A DNA stretch of 64,000 nt. It comes from Acuticoccus sp965213555 (GTDB taxonomy: Bacteria > Pseudomonadota > Alphaproteobacteria > Rhizobiales > Amorphaceae). Numbering within the stretch: the stretch's first letter is position 1; every line of letters begins with the position of its first letter. The stretch lies in the NCBI RefSeq assembly GCF_965213555.1, contig NZ_OZ243890.1:1922001-1986000 (forward strand), read 5' to 3'. Shown here one piece after another: positions 16,070 to 24,375 of the stretch. Position numbers and translations under genes: made by a program. The notes under the pieces were generated by a model. The model did no database searches and was not told the origin of the DNA. It saw nothing but the letters and a program-made list of their open reading frames with translations.

Positions 16070-17395
16070 GTGACGTTCAGCGACCGGGCGACGGCGAGGG
16101 CCTTCGCCGCAGCACCGGCCGAGCGCGTCCTCGTGGCGTCGGCGGCGATCGCGGTGTTCGCCGTCTGGAACGACGTCAAGCTCGGCGAGTTCGGCGGCCT
16201 CACGCTCTACCTCGGCGAGCTCGTCATCTGGGCGCTGCTCGCCCCGCAGCTCGCGCTCAGCCTCCTCGTGCCACGCACGGACGCGGTGACGCTCGCCGTG
16301 CGTTGGTTCCCTGAGGTGTTCGTCTACACGACGGCCTGCGCCTTCGCCGCCGCCATTGCGCTCGGCTACGCGGGATCGCCCGACACCGCCGGCAAGGTGA
16401 AGAACCTCCTGCCCTCCGTGGTGCTTGCCACCTTCCTGTTGTTCGCGATCCGCTCGCGGACGAGCCTCGTCCTCGTCCTGATGGTCATCGTCGCTGCCGG
16501 CGTGCTGAACGCGGTCCTCGGGCTCGTGCAGTTTCGCACCGGCGCCCTCTACCTCGTGCCGCCGCTCGAGGAGAACGTGTGGAAGGAAGGTCTGTCGGGC
16601 GACCTCCTCGAGCGGACGGCGAACGGACTGTTCGCTACCCCGAACGGGCTTGGCGTCGGCCTGCTGCCGGCGGTCGTCATCGCCGCACGGCTGATCGTCG
16701 ACCGCGATGCGCTGCCGGGCAGGCTCCGCCTGGCGGTCCTCGGCCCGGCCATCTTCGTCTTGACGGCGGCGCTCTACGCCTCGGCCAACAAGGGGGCGCT
16801 GATCTGGAGCCTCGTCGGGCTCGCCGTCGCCTTCGCGCCGATCCGCCGGAAGGGAACGCTGACGCTTGCGAGCCTTGCCGTCGTGAGCGGTGCGCTCATG
16901 CTCGTCGGGGGCTCGGACAGCCGCGTCCTCGCCGACCTGTCGACGGGGACGATCCGGGTGCGCGTGCTCCTCCTCGAGGCGTTCGGAGCGAACGTCGCGG
17001 CCAACCCGTCGATCCTGGTGTACGGCAACGGCGAGGCGACGATGGAGCCGTTCGCCGCGCGCATCGCCAATTGGCGCTTCTCCACGACGCACAACACCTG
17101 GGTGGACCAGCTCCTGATGTTCGGCGTGCCGGGTTTCGCCGCGTACGTCTGGATGTGGGGCGCGCAGCTCGCCCTCGCCGTGCGCGGTCGCGCGACGGCG
17201 AGGGCCTTCAGGGGTGTCGCCGACGCGCTGCTCGGCTGCGTGGCCGGGCTCGCCGGCGCGATCTTCTTCGAGCCGCGGGCGGACGGCGTGTTCTCGACGG
17301 GTCAGGTGCTCGTCCTGTTCGCCCTCGCCACCGCGCAGGTGCGCCTCGCCCGAGCCGAGCGCGCGCTGGCCGCAGACCGCCGCGCCGCGACCTAG
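16070..17395 (+). CDS. O-antigen ligase/polymerase-like membrane protein
   Basis: A 441-residue protein with about 10-12 hydrophobic segments. A late periplasmic loop with TTHNTWVDQLLMFGVPGFAA resembles the HNxxL...G motif of the Wzy_C/WaaL (O-antigen ligase) superfamily, and ATPNGLGVGLLPAVV near residue 190 fits the preceding region. Members join or polymerise glycans at the periplasmic face. It starts at GTG 16070 only 7 bases after the tctA stop, so it is probably co-transcribed with the transporter even though the two functions have no obvious link. No glycosyltransferases are adjacent. Confidence 0.7.
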   Translation: MTFSDRATARAFAAAPAERVLVASAAIAVFAVWNDVKLGEFGGLTLYLGELVIWALLAPQLALSLLVPRTDAVTLAVRWFPEVFVYTTACAFAAAIALGYAGSPDTAGKVKNLLPSVVLATFLLFAIRSRTSLVLVLMVIVAAGVLNAVLGLVQFRTGALYLVPPLEENVWKEGLSGDLLERTANGLFATPNGLGVGLLPAVVIAARLIVDRDALPGRLRLAVLGPAIFVLTAALYASANKGALIWSLVGLAVAFAPIRRKGTLTLASLAVVSGALMLVGGSDSRVLADLSTGTIRVRVLLLEAFGANVAANPSILVYGNGEATMEPFAARIANWRFSTTHNTWVDQLLMFGVPGFAAYVWMWGAQLALAVRGRATARAFRGVADALLGCVAGLAGAIFFEPRADGVFSTGQVLVLFALATAQVRLARAERALAADRRAAT

Positions 17396-17474
17396 CTGTC
17401 GTTTCCAAGGAGGTTCGGCCTGGAGCAGTGGTACGAGACCGGGACGTTTCGCTCGACGCCTCATCGCGTGGATG

Positions 17475-17488
17475 CGGGGAGAACCCCG
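17475..17488. terminator. small hairpin between convergent genes
   Basis: CGGGG and CCCCG pair around an AGAA loop (a GNRA-like tetraloop context) in the gap between the ligase-like gene and the end of leuA. There is no T-run. It may mark the 3' end of one or both messages. Confidence 0.3.
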
Positions 17489-17495
17489 AACCGCG

Positions 17496-19091
17496 CTAGG
17501 CCACCGCCGCCCCCGCCTGGGCGTGCAGCCGGCGTCGCGCCTGCAGCTTGTTCACCGCCGAGACGTACGCCTTGGCCGACGCCACCAACGTATCGATGTC
17601 GGCGCCGCGGCCGGACTCGATGCGGCCGTCGTGCTCCAGGCGAACCGACACCTCCGCCTGGGCGTCGGTCCCCTCGGTCACCGCGTGCACCTGGTAGAGC
17701 GACAGCTTCGCCTCGTGCGGCACGATCTTCTTGACCGCGTTGAACACGGCGTCCACGGGGCCGGCGCCGGTCGCCTCCTCGGTCACGTGGCGGCCCGCGA
17801 CGTCCATCACCAGGATCGCCTTCTGCGGCCCGCCGGTGCCGGCGATCACCGTCAGCGACATGACGCGGGCGTGCTCGGGCTGCTGCTCGCCGACGTCCTC
17901 GATGAGCGCCTCGATGTCCTCGTCGTAGACGTGCTTCTTGCGGTCGGCGAGGTCCTTGAAGCGGCGGAACGCGTCCTGCAGCGCGTTGTCGCCCACCGAC
18001 AGGCCGAGCTCGGCGAGCTTCTGGCGGAAGGCGTGGCGGCCGGAGTGCTTGCCCATGACGAGGGAGCTCGCGCGCACGCCGACGTCCTCGGGGCGCATGA
18101 TCTCGTAGGTCTCGGCATACTTGAGGACGCCGTCCTGGTGGATGCCGGACTCGTGGGCGAAGGCGTTCTTGCCCACCACCGCCTTGTTGTACTGGACCGC
18201 GAACCCGCTCGCGACGGCGACGAGCTTGGACGCGCGCATGAGCTGGGCGGCGTCGACGCCGGTGGCGTAGGGCATGGCGTCGCCGCGGGTGCGGATCGCC
18301 ATCACCACCTCCTCCAGCGCCGCGTTGCCGGCGCGCTCGCCGAGCCCGTTGATCGTGCACTCGATCTGCCGCGCGCCGCCCTCGACGCCGGCGAGGGAGT
18401 TCGCCACGGCGAGGCCGAGGTCGTCGTGGCAGTGCGTCGAGTAGACGATGCCGTCGGTCGGGCACTCGGCGCGGATCGCCTCGAACATCGCGCGGTACTC
18501 GGCGGGCGTCGCGTAGCCCACGGTGTCGGGCAGGTTGATGGTGGTGGCGCCGCACTCGATGGCCGCGCGCACGCAGCGCGCGAGGAACGGCAGCGGCGTG
18601 CGCGTGGCGTCCATGCCGGACCACTCGACGTCGTCGCACATGTTGCGCGCCCGGCTGACGGTGGCGCGTACGATCTCCTCCACCTCGTCCTCGGACTTCC
18701 TCATCTGGTGCGTCAGGTGGATCGGCGAGGTCGACACGAACGTGTGGATGCGCGGGCGGCGGGCGTGGCGCACGGCCTCTCCGGCGCGGTCGATGTCCTC
18801 GGCGATGGCGCGGGCGAGGCCGCAGACCACGGAGGTCTCCACTTGGCGGGCGATCTCCGAGACGGCCTCGAAGTCGCCGTCGGAGGCGATGGGGAAGCCC
18901 GCCTCGATGACGTCGACGCGCATCTCGTCGAGGAGGGTCGCGATGGCGACCTTCTCGTCGAGCGTCATCGAGGCGCCTGGGGACTGCTCGCCGTCGCGCA
19001 GCGTCGTGTCGAAGATCAGGATCGGGGCGCGGTCGGACGGATCGTCTTGGGTCGCAGAAGGGGTCGCGGTGTGGGTCGTGGCGTCGGTCAT
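17496..19091 (-). CDS. leuA: 2-isopropylmalate synthase
   Basis: A 531-residue enzyme that condenses acetyl-CoA with 2-oxoisovalerate, the first committed step of leucine synthesis. The HMGL-like TIM-barrel shows LIFDTTLRDGEQSPGASM at its start, the metal-binding THCHDDLGLAVANS loop, and GERAGNAALEEVVMAI. KNAFAHESGIHQDGVLK follows near residue 320, and the C-terminal LeuA regulatory domain (about 400-525) is complete, so leucine feedback is expected. The ATG at 19091 has GAGGATG upstream and is preferred over the longer in-frame start at 19121. A Leu-codon leader peptide and hairpins lie upstream. leuBCD are not in the window. Confidence 0.95.
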   Translation of the reverse strand: MTDATTHTATPSATQDDPSDRAPILIFDTTLRDGEQSPGASMTLDEKVAIATLLDEMRVDVIEAGFPIASDGDFEAVSEIARQVETSVVCGLARAIAEDIDRAGEAVRHARRPRIHTFVSTSPIHLTHQMRKSEDEVEEIVRATVSRARNMCDDVEWSGMDATRTPLPFLARCVRAAIECGATTINLPDTVGYATPAEYRAMFEAIRAECPTDGIVYSTHCHDDLGLAVANSLAGVEGGARQIECTINGLGERAGNAALEEVVMAIRTRGDAMPYATGVDAAQLMRASKLVAVASGFAVQYNKAVVGKNAFAHESGIHQDGVLKYAETYEIMRPEDVGVRASSLVMGKHSGRHAFRQKLAELGLSVGDNALQDAFRRFKDLADRKKHVYDEDIEALIEDVGEQQPEHARVMSLTVIAGTGGPQKAILVMDVAGRHVTEEATGAGPVDAVFNAVKKIVPHEAKLSLYQVHAVTEGTDAQAEVSVRLEHDGRIESGRGADIDTLVASAKAYVSAVNKLQARRRLHAQAGAAVA

Positions 19092-19119
19092 GGCGTCATC
19101 CTCGAGGCGGCGGGGCCGC

Positions 19120-19185
19120 ATGATCGGTGGGCTTCGATCATCCCCTGAGCGGGCGCCCGCGGGGCGGACGGCCGACGCTCAGGGG
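19120..19185 (-). promoter_or_regulatory. hairpins of a candidate leucine attenuator
   Basis: Two adjacent perfect stems lie between the leader peptide and leuA. The first (19142-19185) pairs CCCCTGAGCG with CGCTCAGGGG, and its 5' arm contains the leader peptide stop codon. The second (19120-19141) pairs ATGATCG with CGATCAT. Neither is followed by a U-run on the leuA strand, so read-out may be Rho-dependent or translational instead of a classical intrinsic terminator. Confidence 0.55.
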
Positions 19186-19256
19186 CTCGTAAGGAGGAGG
19201 CGTGACGCGGCCGGCCCGGGCGAGTTGGCGACGGCAGGGGCGGGGGCGCGGGTCAT
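19179..19256 (-). CDS. leuL: leu leader peptide (25 residues, three consecutive Leu codons)
   Basis: A 25-codon frame begins ATG ACC CGC and ends with CGC CTC CTC CTT ACG AGC CCC TGA, giving three consecutive leucines just before the stop. The stop codon sits inside the first stem upstream of leuA. Ribosome stalling at these codons during leucine shortage is the classical way to control the downstream hairpins. No Shine-Dalgarno precedes the ATG, and the predicted promoter would start the message at or within a base or two of it, so the peptide is probably translated from a leaderless message, as known for rhizobial trpL. Confidence 0.7.
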   Translation of the reverse strand: MTRAPAPAVANSPGPAASRLLLTSP

Positions 19257-19263
19257 CGCCGCC

Positions 19264-19291
19264 ACTATACAAGCGGGCGGACGGCTCGCAA
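19264..19291 (-). promoter_or_regulatory. promoter of leuL-leuA
   Basis: Reading the minus strand, TTGCGA (19286-19291) and TATAGT (19264-19269) are separated by 16 bases and match sigma-70 -35 and -10 consensus at 4 and 5 of 6 positions. The expected start of transcription falls 7-8 bases on, at the ATG of the leader peptide. The promoter lies just after the lptA stop. Confidence 0.6.
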
Positions 19292-19308
19292 GGGGGCGCT
19301 CGCGCCGC

Positions 19309-19869
19309 TCAGCCGCCGCCGCCGCCGGGCGTGAGGAGGACGCGCACCCGGCCGGCCGACTGGACGCGCGCGACGCCGGTGTTGAGGTCGACGGTGAGCG
19401 TGTCGCCGGTGACGACGTTGCCCTCCTGGCTGAGGGTGACGTCGCCGGTGAGCGCCAGGGTGCGCGCGTCGAAGTCCACCGTCCCCGATCGGCCCGTGGC
19501 GGACTGGCCGTCGGCGGTGATGAGGACCTCGCCCTCCGCCTCGAGGCGGGAGATCCGCTGGTTGCCCGGCGTCGCCGGCGTGCCCTGCTGCGCCTCTCCT
19601 GCGGCTGGCTCGCCGCCGTCCGCGGGGTTCCCGGCGTAGTGCACGGTGAGGCGCGAGGTCTGCAGCGCGGCCTCGTCCTGGCGCACGGTGACGTTGCCCG
19701 TGAAGACCGCGATGGAGGCGCGGTCCTGCACCTCGAGCGCGTCCGCCTCGATCTCGATGGGCGTGTTCCTGTCCGAGCCGAAGTCGGCGAAGCCCGTCTG
19801 CAGCGTCTGGGTCGCGGCGGGCGAGGCGGCGAGCACGGCGGCGAGCGCGGCGCTGAGGAGGAGGCGCAT
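19309..19869 (-). CDS. lptA: LPS transport periplasmic protein LptA
   Basis: A 186-residue secreted protein. A signal peptide (MRLLLSAALAAVLAASPAAT) is followed by an OstA/LptA beta-jellyroll domain with the family start TPIEIEADALEVQDRASIAVFTGNV and repeated VTGD-type turns. LptA bridges LptC in the inner membrane to LptD in the outer membrane for lipopolysaccharide transport. The tail after about residue 175 is a short glycine run. It follows lptC by 21 bases on the same strand; lptB is not next to it here, where leuL-leuA follows instead. Confidence 0.9.
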   Translation of the reverse strand: MRLLLSAALAAVLAASPAATQTLQTGFADFGSDRNTPIEIEADALEVQDRASIAVFTGNVTVRQDEAALQTSRLTVHYAGNPADGGEPAAGEAQQGTPATPGNQRISRLEAEGEVLITADGQSATGRSGTVDFDARTLALTGDVTLSQEGNVVTGDTLTVDLNTGVARVQSAGRVRVLLTPGGGGG

Positions 19870-19890
19870 CGGGGGCTCCGGGTTGCGGCT

Positions 19891-20535
19891 TCAGGAGGCG
19901 GGGAGGATGGTGATCGACACGCCGCCCGAGAAGCGGATCAATGCGCCGCCATCAAGGATATCGACGCGACCGGCGTGGATCGTGCCCCGCGGGGAGGTGA
20001 TGTCGACGCCCTCCTGCGAGCGGACCGTGCCTTCCTTGAGGTCGACGGTCGCCGCGTCGAGGCGCGCCTCGTTGCCGTCGGTGGAGGCGATGGCGACGCC
20101 CGTCGCAAGGTCGAGCACCTCGGTGCCGGTGTCGTAGACCGCCGCGTCGGCGTGCATCGTGACGCGCTCGCCCTCCCCCATGTCGAGGTCGGCGTCGAGG
20201 CGCTCCAGCGAGAGGCGGGACGGGGTGAAGAGCGACTGCACCGCGCGCTCGGCGACCACCTCGTAGCGCCGGCCCTCGCCGAGGTGGCCGGCGAGGCGCG
20301 GCGCGTTCATGACGAGGCCGTCCGCGGTGAGCGACAGCCCCGCGAGGGCGCCGAGCGGGAACAGCTTGGGCAGCACCGCTGCCACCAGGAGGCCGATGGC
20401 GAGCGCGCCGCCCACCGCCGGCAGCGCGACGCGCAGGCGCCGCACGCGGCGCGTGTTGGCCGTGGCGCGCGCCTCCTCGCGCTGGCGCGCGAAGCGCTGC
20501 GTCCGGCCGGGGGCCGCAGGGGCGCGCGCGTCCAT
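19891..20535 (-). CDS. lptC: LPS export system protein LptC
   Basis: A 214-residue bitopic inner-membrane protein. A basic N-terminal arm of about 35 residues precedes one transmembrane helix (VALPAVGGALAIGLLVAAVL), then a periplasmic LptC beta-jellyroll with SLTADGLVMNAPRLAG. It receives LPS from LptB2FG and passes it to LptA. The ATG at 20535 overlaps the rnd stop (TGATG), so translation is coupled; a GTG one codon earlier is also possible. Confidence 0.88.
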   Translation of the reverse strand: MDARAPAAPGRTQRFARQREEARATANTRRVRRLRVALPAVGGALAIGLLVAAVLPKLFPLGALAGLSLTADGLVMNAPRLAGHLGEGRRYEVVAERAVQSLFTPSRLSLERLDADLDMGEGERVTMHADAAVYDTGTEVLDLATGVAIASTDGNEARLDAATVDLKEGTVRSQEGVDITSPRGTIHAGRVDILDGGALIRFSGGVSITILPAS

Positions 20536-21149
20536 CACGAGTGGGCGAAGATGTCGGTGTCGGGCCAGCCGACGAGGTCGAGCTCGACACGCGTGGGCAG
20601 GAAGGCGAAGATCCGCGCGGCAAGCTCCGCACGAGCCTCCCGCGCGAGGATGGCATCGAGCGCAGCGCGGATCCTGTGGAGGTGGAGGACGTCGGATGCA
20701 GCGTAGGCCTTCTGCGCGTCGGTGAGGTGCGGAGCGCCCCAGTCGGAGCTCTGCTCGCGCTTCGACAGCTCCTCGCCGACGAGCTCGCGCGACAGGTCCT
20801 TCAGCCCGTGCCGATCGGTGTAGGTGCGTGCCAGCTTGGAGGCGATCTTGGTGCAGTAGACGGGAGCGGGCATGACGCCGAAGGTCGCCGCGATGAGCGC
20901 CATGTCGAAGCGCGCGAAGTGGAACAGCTTCTCCACCGCAGGATCGGCCATGATCGCGCTGAGGTTCGGCGCCTCGCGCTGTCCGACCGCCACCTGCACA
21001 AGCTCCGCGGTCCCGTCGCCGGAGGACAGTTGCACGAGGCAGAGGCGGTCGCGACCCTTGACGAGGCCCATCGCCTCGGTGTCGACGGCGATGGAGCTGA
21101 GCCCCTCGGGCCGCGCCGGGAGGTCGCCGTGATGCAGCGTGATGGTCAA
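20535..21149 (-). CDS. rnd: ribonuclease D, single-domain
   Basis: A 204-residue DEDDy 3'-5' exoribonuclease. Exo I (SSIAVDTEAMGL), Exo II (LFHFARFDMALIA) and Exo III (AYAASDVLHLH, with Tyr then Asp) supply the acidic metal ligands. It lacks the HRDC domains of E. coli RNase D, as usual for the alphaproteobacterial form found beside lptC. The TTG at 21149 gives the usual N-terminus (LTITLHHGDLP); an upstream in-frame start at 21245 would add 32 atypical residues and no strong ribosome site supports either. Confidence 0.9.
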   Translation of the reverse strand: MTITLHHGDLPARPEGLSSIAVDTEAMGLVKGRDRLCLVQLSSGDGTAELVQVAVGQREAPNLSAIMADPAVEKLFHFARFDMALIAATFGVMPAPVYCTKIASKLARTYTDRHGLKDLSRELVGEELSKREQSSDWGAPHLTDAQKAYAASDVLHLHRIRAALDAILAREARAELAARIFAFLPTRVELDLVGWPDTDIFAHS

Positions 21150-21303
21150 CGGATCGTCTGCCTGCCGTGTCGTGTCGGCCCTCTCATGGGGACGGATGCT
21201 CGGCTTGACAATCCTTTCGTAGGCGCTGCGTCCCGTGGGCGGCACGATTGGGGCAAGGCTGTTGCCCTTGGCGCATGTCTAAGGACCGCACTGAGGAGTT
21301 CCG

Positions 21304-23850
21304 ATGCGCTGGCCTGATCGCAGGGGGCTGTGGGTCACGCGCACGATCGGTGGCGCGGTCGCGCTGGTGGCCGTGTCCGTCTGGGGGCCTGCGCTTGCCG
21401 CGTTGCAGTCCGCCGGTCGCCCGACGATCGAGCTTCGCACGCATGAGGTGGTAAGCCCGGCTGCTCGGGTGGGAAGCTCAAGGGGCGTGCCTCGCTCGGC
21501 CGGGTGCCGGCGCGCGATGTGCGATCCAGCGAGGGACGGCGGGCGTAGGCCCGCGCGCCAGGGGCAGCCGCAGGGGGCCCGCGTCGTCGCGGCGTCGTCC
21601 AGCGCGGGGCGGCTCGCGGGATCCTGGACGCAGCTTCCCCTGGCGCCGACCGGACCGGCGGACGTAGTCGTCCGGCAACGACCCGTCGCCGCGGCCGCTG
21701 GGCCGCCGGCGTGTCGCAAGGTCGGACGCACGCCAACTTCGAGTGGGAACGACACTGGCAGCGCGGTCGAAGAGGCTAACGCTCCGGTTGCAGTGCAGCG
21801 CACCCCATCACCGGCGATGGTCGCGAGCACCTTCGGGTGCGTGACGGCCGACCCTTGGGATCGCGATCCCTACGGTCCATGGCACCGGGTTGCGGACGCC
21901 GAGGCGCCTAGGCTCGTCGGCGGCCCGGTCGCCGGTGTGGCGAGGCGCCTGGGCGTGTCACCGTCGGACAGCGGCGAGCACCAGAGCGGGTTGGCTTCGG
22001 CCGAGGCCGTCTCCGCGGCACCTGTGGCAACGTCCGCCGGGACGCCCGTGCACGGCTCCGGGCGCACGGACGGCGACGATGCCCTCGGTGCGCCGACCGG
22101 GAACGCGAGCGACGTGGTGGCCAAGGCGGCGGGCGAGGATCTGCAGGACGCCGTGGCCGGTGCGCCGGCCGTGCCGTCGTCGCGTCAGGGCGTGCACACG
22201 GGCATGGGTGGCGCGGCCGACGAGGCGTCAGCGTCGCGTGGCGCACCATCGGCTGGGACGCCCGCGCAGGGCTCCGGGCGCACGGAGGGAGATGCCCTCG
22301 GTGCGCCCGCGGGCGACCGGAGCGACGACGTGGTCGAGCAACCGGGCGACGGCCCGCGGGACGCCGTGGCCGGTTCGCCGGCCGTGCCGTCGTCGCATCA
22401 GGGCGTGCACGCGGGGATGGGTGATGCGGCCGACGAGGCGTCGGCGGGGCGTGGCGCATCATCGGCCGGGACGGCGGCGCAGGGCTTCGGGGACCGGGAG
22501 AGCGATGCCCTCGGGGCGCCGACGAAGGACTCGCGGGACGAGGTCGCCGAGGCGGCGGTCGAGGCGGTGGGCGAGCCGCCGGGCGATCGCGGGCACGGTT
22601 CGCCGTCTAGGCCGTCGCCGGACCTCAGTGCGGGCGATCCGGGCAATCCCGACAACGAGGCTTCGGCAGGGCGTGGCGCACGTTCGCGCGCGACGGCGGA
22701 GGCGGAGCTCGGTCGCAGGGAGGGCGTTGCGGGGGACGGCGATCCTCCCGGTACGCCCCCGCCTCCGGCGAGCGATGGGGGGGCCGCCGCGGCATCGAAC
22801 GGGAACGCGATCGCCAGCCTCGCCGCCTCGGCGCCGGCGCCATCGGCGGACGAAGGCGCGGACGAGGGCTCGGGGACTGCGGACGGCGAGGCAGCCGAGG
22901 TCGCCTCGCTGTGCCGCCTCATGGTCGACGCCGCGGATCGCCATGGCGTGCCCCACGACTTCTTCATCCGCCTGATCTGGAAGGAAAGCCGGTTCAACCC
23001 CAACGCCGTCAGCCCTGTGGGGGCACAGGGGATCGCCCAGTTCATGCCGACCACGGCGCGCCTGCGGGGGCTCGCCGACCCGTTCGACCGCGAGGCGGCG
23101 CTGTTCGCCTCGGCGCACTTCCTCGCCGATCTCAAGGCACGGTTCGGCTCGTGGGGGCTCGCCGCCGCCGGCTACAACGGCGGGCCGAACCGCGTGCCTC
23201 CCTTCGTCGCCGGGCGGGCCGGACTGCCCTACGAAACCATCGACTACGTCTACGCGATCACCGGCCGTACCGCCAAGTACTGGGCGCTCGCGGCGCGACG
23301 GGCGGCGGTGGCACGCGCTGCAACGGCCGTCCTCGCCCTCAGCCCCATCGATGTGGGGTTGCACGGGCCCACGGGGGAGCGGTCGCAGACCGGCACCATG
23401 CGTCCGGTGGCGCAATTCTGGCCGCCCTTGCGCATGGGGCTCGAGCCGATGACACGCCCGCTCTCCGACGTGTCGGCCCCCTTTCCGCCGCTGCCCCGGC
23501 CGGACCGCGCGTCGCGGGTGGACTGCCCGGTCCTGGTCGCCGCGCTCGGGCGAGCCCGTTCGGTGTCGCCTCCGGGGGTCGGATCAGCGGGCTTCAGTCC
23601 TTGGGGAGCTCAGGTCGCCGGACATCCGCAGCGTCACGTCGCCATGCGCCAGTACGGCCGGCTCCGGCCGCGCCTGCCGCAGGACCTCGTCGCCCGCGGC
23701 CCGCACGTCGTGGTCCGCAGGTTCGCCGCCCGCGGACGGCTGCCGATCCACGCCGTGCAGTTCAGCGCCGCGTCGCGTGGCGAGGCAGAGGCGTTGTGTC
23801 AACGCATCGCGCGGGCCCGGGCGCCTTGCGTCGTCGTGAAGAACGGCTGA
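21304..23850 (+). CDS. lytic transglycosylase with repeat-rich linker and C-terminal SPOR-like region
   Basis: An 848-residue exported protein. An N-terminal hydrophobic segment (about 12-33) is a signal peptide or anchor. Residues about 40-530 are disordered and rich in Ala, Gly, Asp and Pro, with three imperfect 71-72-residue repeats. The SLT (GH23) domain spans about 535-665 with the catalytic Glu at E561 (WKESRFNPNAVSPVGAQGIAQ) and AAAGYNGGPNRVP. The last 60 residues (RRFAARGRLPIHAVQFSAAS to the VVVKNG end) resemble a SPOR peptidoglycan-binding domain. It cleaves peptidoglycan to anhydro-muropeptides. The ATG follows a gaggag site; a divergent rnd is upstream. Confidence 0.85.
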   Translation: MRWPDRRGLWVTRTIGGAVALVAVSVWGPALAALQSAGRPTIELRTHEVVSPAARVGSSRGVPRSAGCRRAMCDPARDGGRRPARQGQPQGARVVAASSSAGRLAGSWTQLPLAPTGPADVVVRQRPVAAAAGPPACRKVGRTPTSSGNDTGSAVEEANAPVAVQRTPSPAMVASTFGCVTADPWDRDPYGPWHRVADAEAPRLVGGPVAGVARRLGVSPSDSGEHQSGLASAEAVSAAPVATSAGTPVHGSGRTDGDDALGAPTGNASDVVAKAAGEDLQDAVAGAPAVPSSRQGVHTGMGGAADEASASRGAPSAGTPAQGSGRTEGDALGAPAGDRSDDVVEQPGDGPRDAVAGSPAVPSSHQGVHAGMGDAADEASAGRGASSAGTAAQGFGDRESDALGAPTKDSRDEVAEAAVEAVGEPPGDRGHGSPSRPSPDLSAGDPGNPDNEASAGRGARSRATAEAELGRREGVAGDGDPPGTPPPPASDGGAAAASNGNAIASLAASAPAPSADEGADEGSGTADGEAAEVASLCRLMVDAADRHGVPHDFFIRLIWKESRFNPNAVSPVGAQGIAQFMPTTARLRGLADPFDREAALFASAHFLADLKARFGSWGLAAAGYNGGPNRVPPFVAGRAGLPYETIDYVYAITGRTAKYWALAARRAAVARAATAVLALSPIDVGLHGPTGERSQTGTMRPVAQFWPPLRMGLEPMTRPLSDVSAPFPPLPRPDRASRVDCPVLVAALGRARSVSPPGVGSAGFSPWGAQVAGHPQRHVAMRQYGRLRPRLPQDLVARGPHVVVRRFAARGRLPIHAVQFSAASRGEAEALCQRIARARAPCVVVKNG
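22039..22680 (+). repeat. three in-frame ~216-bp tandem repeats inside the transglycosylase gene
   Basis: Units start near 22039, 22255 and 22468 (periods 216 and 213 bases, both multiples of three). Units 1 and 2 are close copies, sharing GSGRT, DALGAP, DAVAG, PAVPSS and QGVH motifs in order; unit 3 matches at its start and end (DALGAP, ASAGRGA) and diverges between. The period keeps the frame, so the array lengthens the linker between the membrane end and the catalytic domain. Confidence 0.85.
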
Positions 23851-24375
23851 CGACGGTCCTTGCCTTCCAGCCGCCGACGCTCCTCGGGGCCTTGCAGAGC
23901 GGGCTCAAGGCAAGGTCGCTCCGCTGCAGGAGTGGAGAGGGAGCTTCGCCATCACCCTTCGGGCCTCGTCCCCGCCCGATGGTGCGAGCGACGAAGTCGC
24001 CAGCGAAGCATTGGAAGCGGCGACGCAAGTCGTCATGAGCGAACGGCGCGACGGACAGCTCCTCGAAGCCTTGCAGCTTCCGTTCCATGATCTCGACGAC
24101 GAGCGCGAAGGGTTTGCCAAGTTGTCGCCCACCGCCCGGTCATCCTGCGCGTCGCCACACTTGTCCGAAGCCCAATAGCGACTTCGAGCTGAGCTGACGC
24201 CCTCCTATGGTGACGTAATGGCTCTCATTCGCAGAGGCCCCTTGTTGATCGCGCGTCGCGATCGTTTCGAGTCAGTCATCGCGCATGACGCAGGACCATC
24301 CGGCATCCAGCACGACGGACGCCCAGCGGATCGTGCAAGGCTCATCGTCGGTGGTAGCTTTTCCAGGGCCGGAGC
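23851..24375. other. region without a confident gene
   Basis: About 525 bases follow the transglycosylase. One plus-strand frame is open from inside the transglycosylase gene to a TAG at 24176-24178 and reads as balanced protein (LQLPFHDLDDEREGFAKLSP), with its only ATG at 24035. It has no recognisable family, start signal or neighbour and may be the end of a lost gene. The right part borders the IS5 transposase remnant. Confidence 0.3.

Noticed and set aside
22039..22680. CRISPR-like repeat array in the transglycosylase region
   Set aside because: Units are about 216 bases, contiguous, in frame and without unique spacers, so it is a protein repeat and not a CRISPR array.
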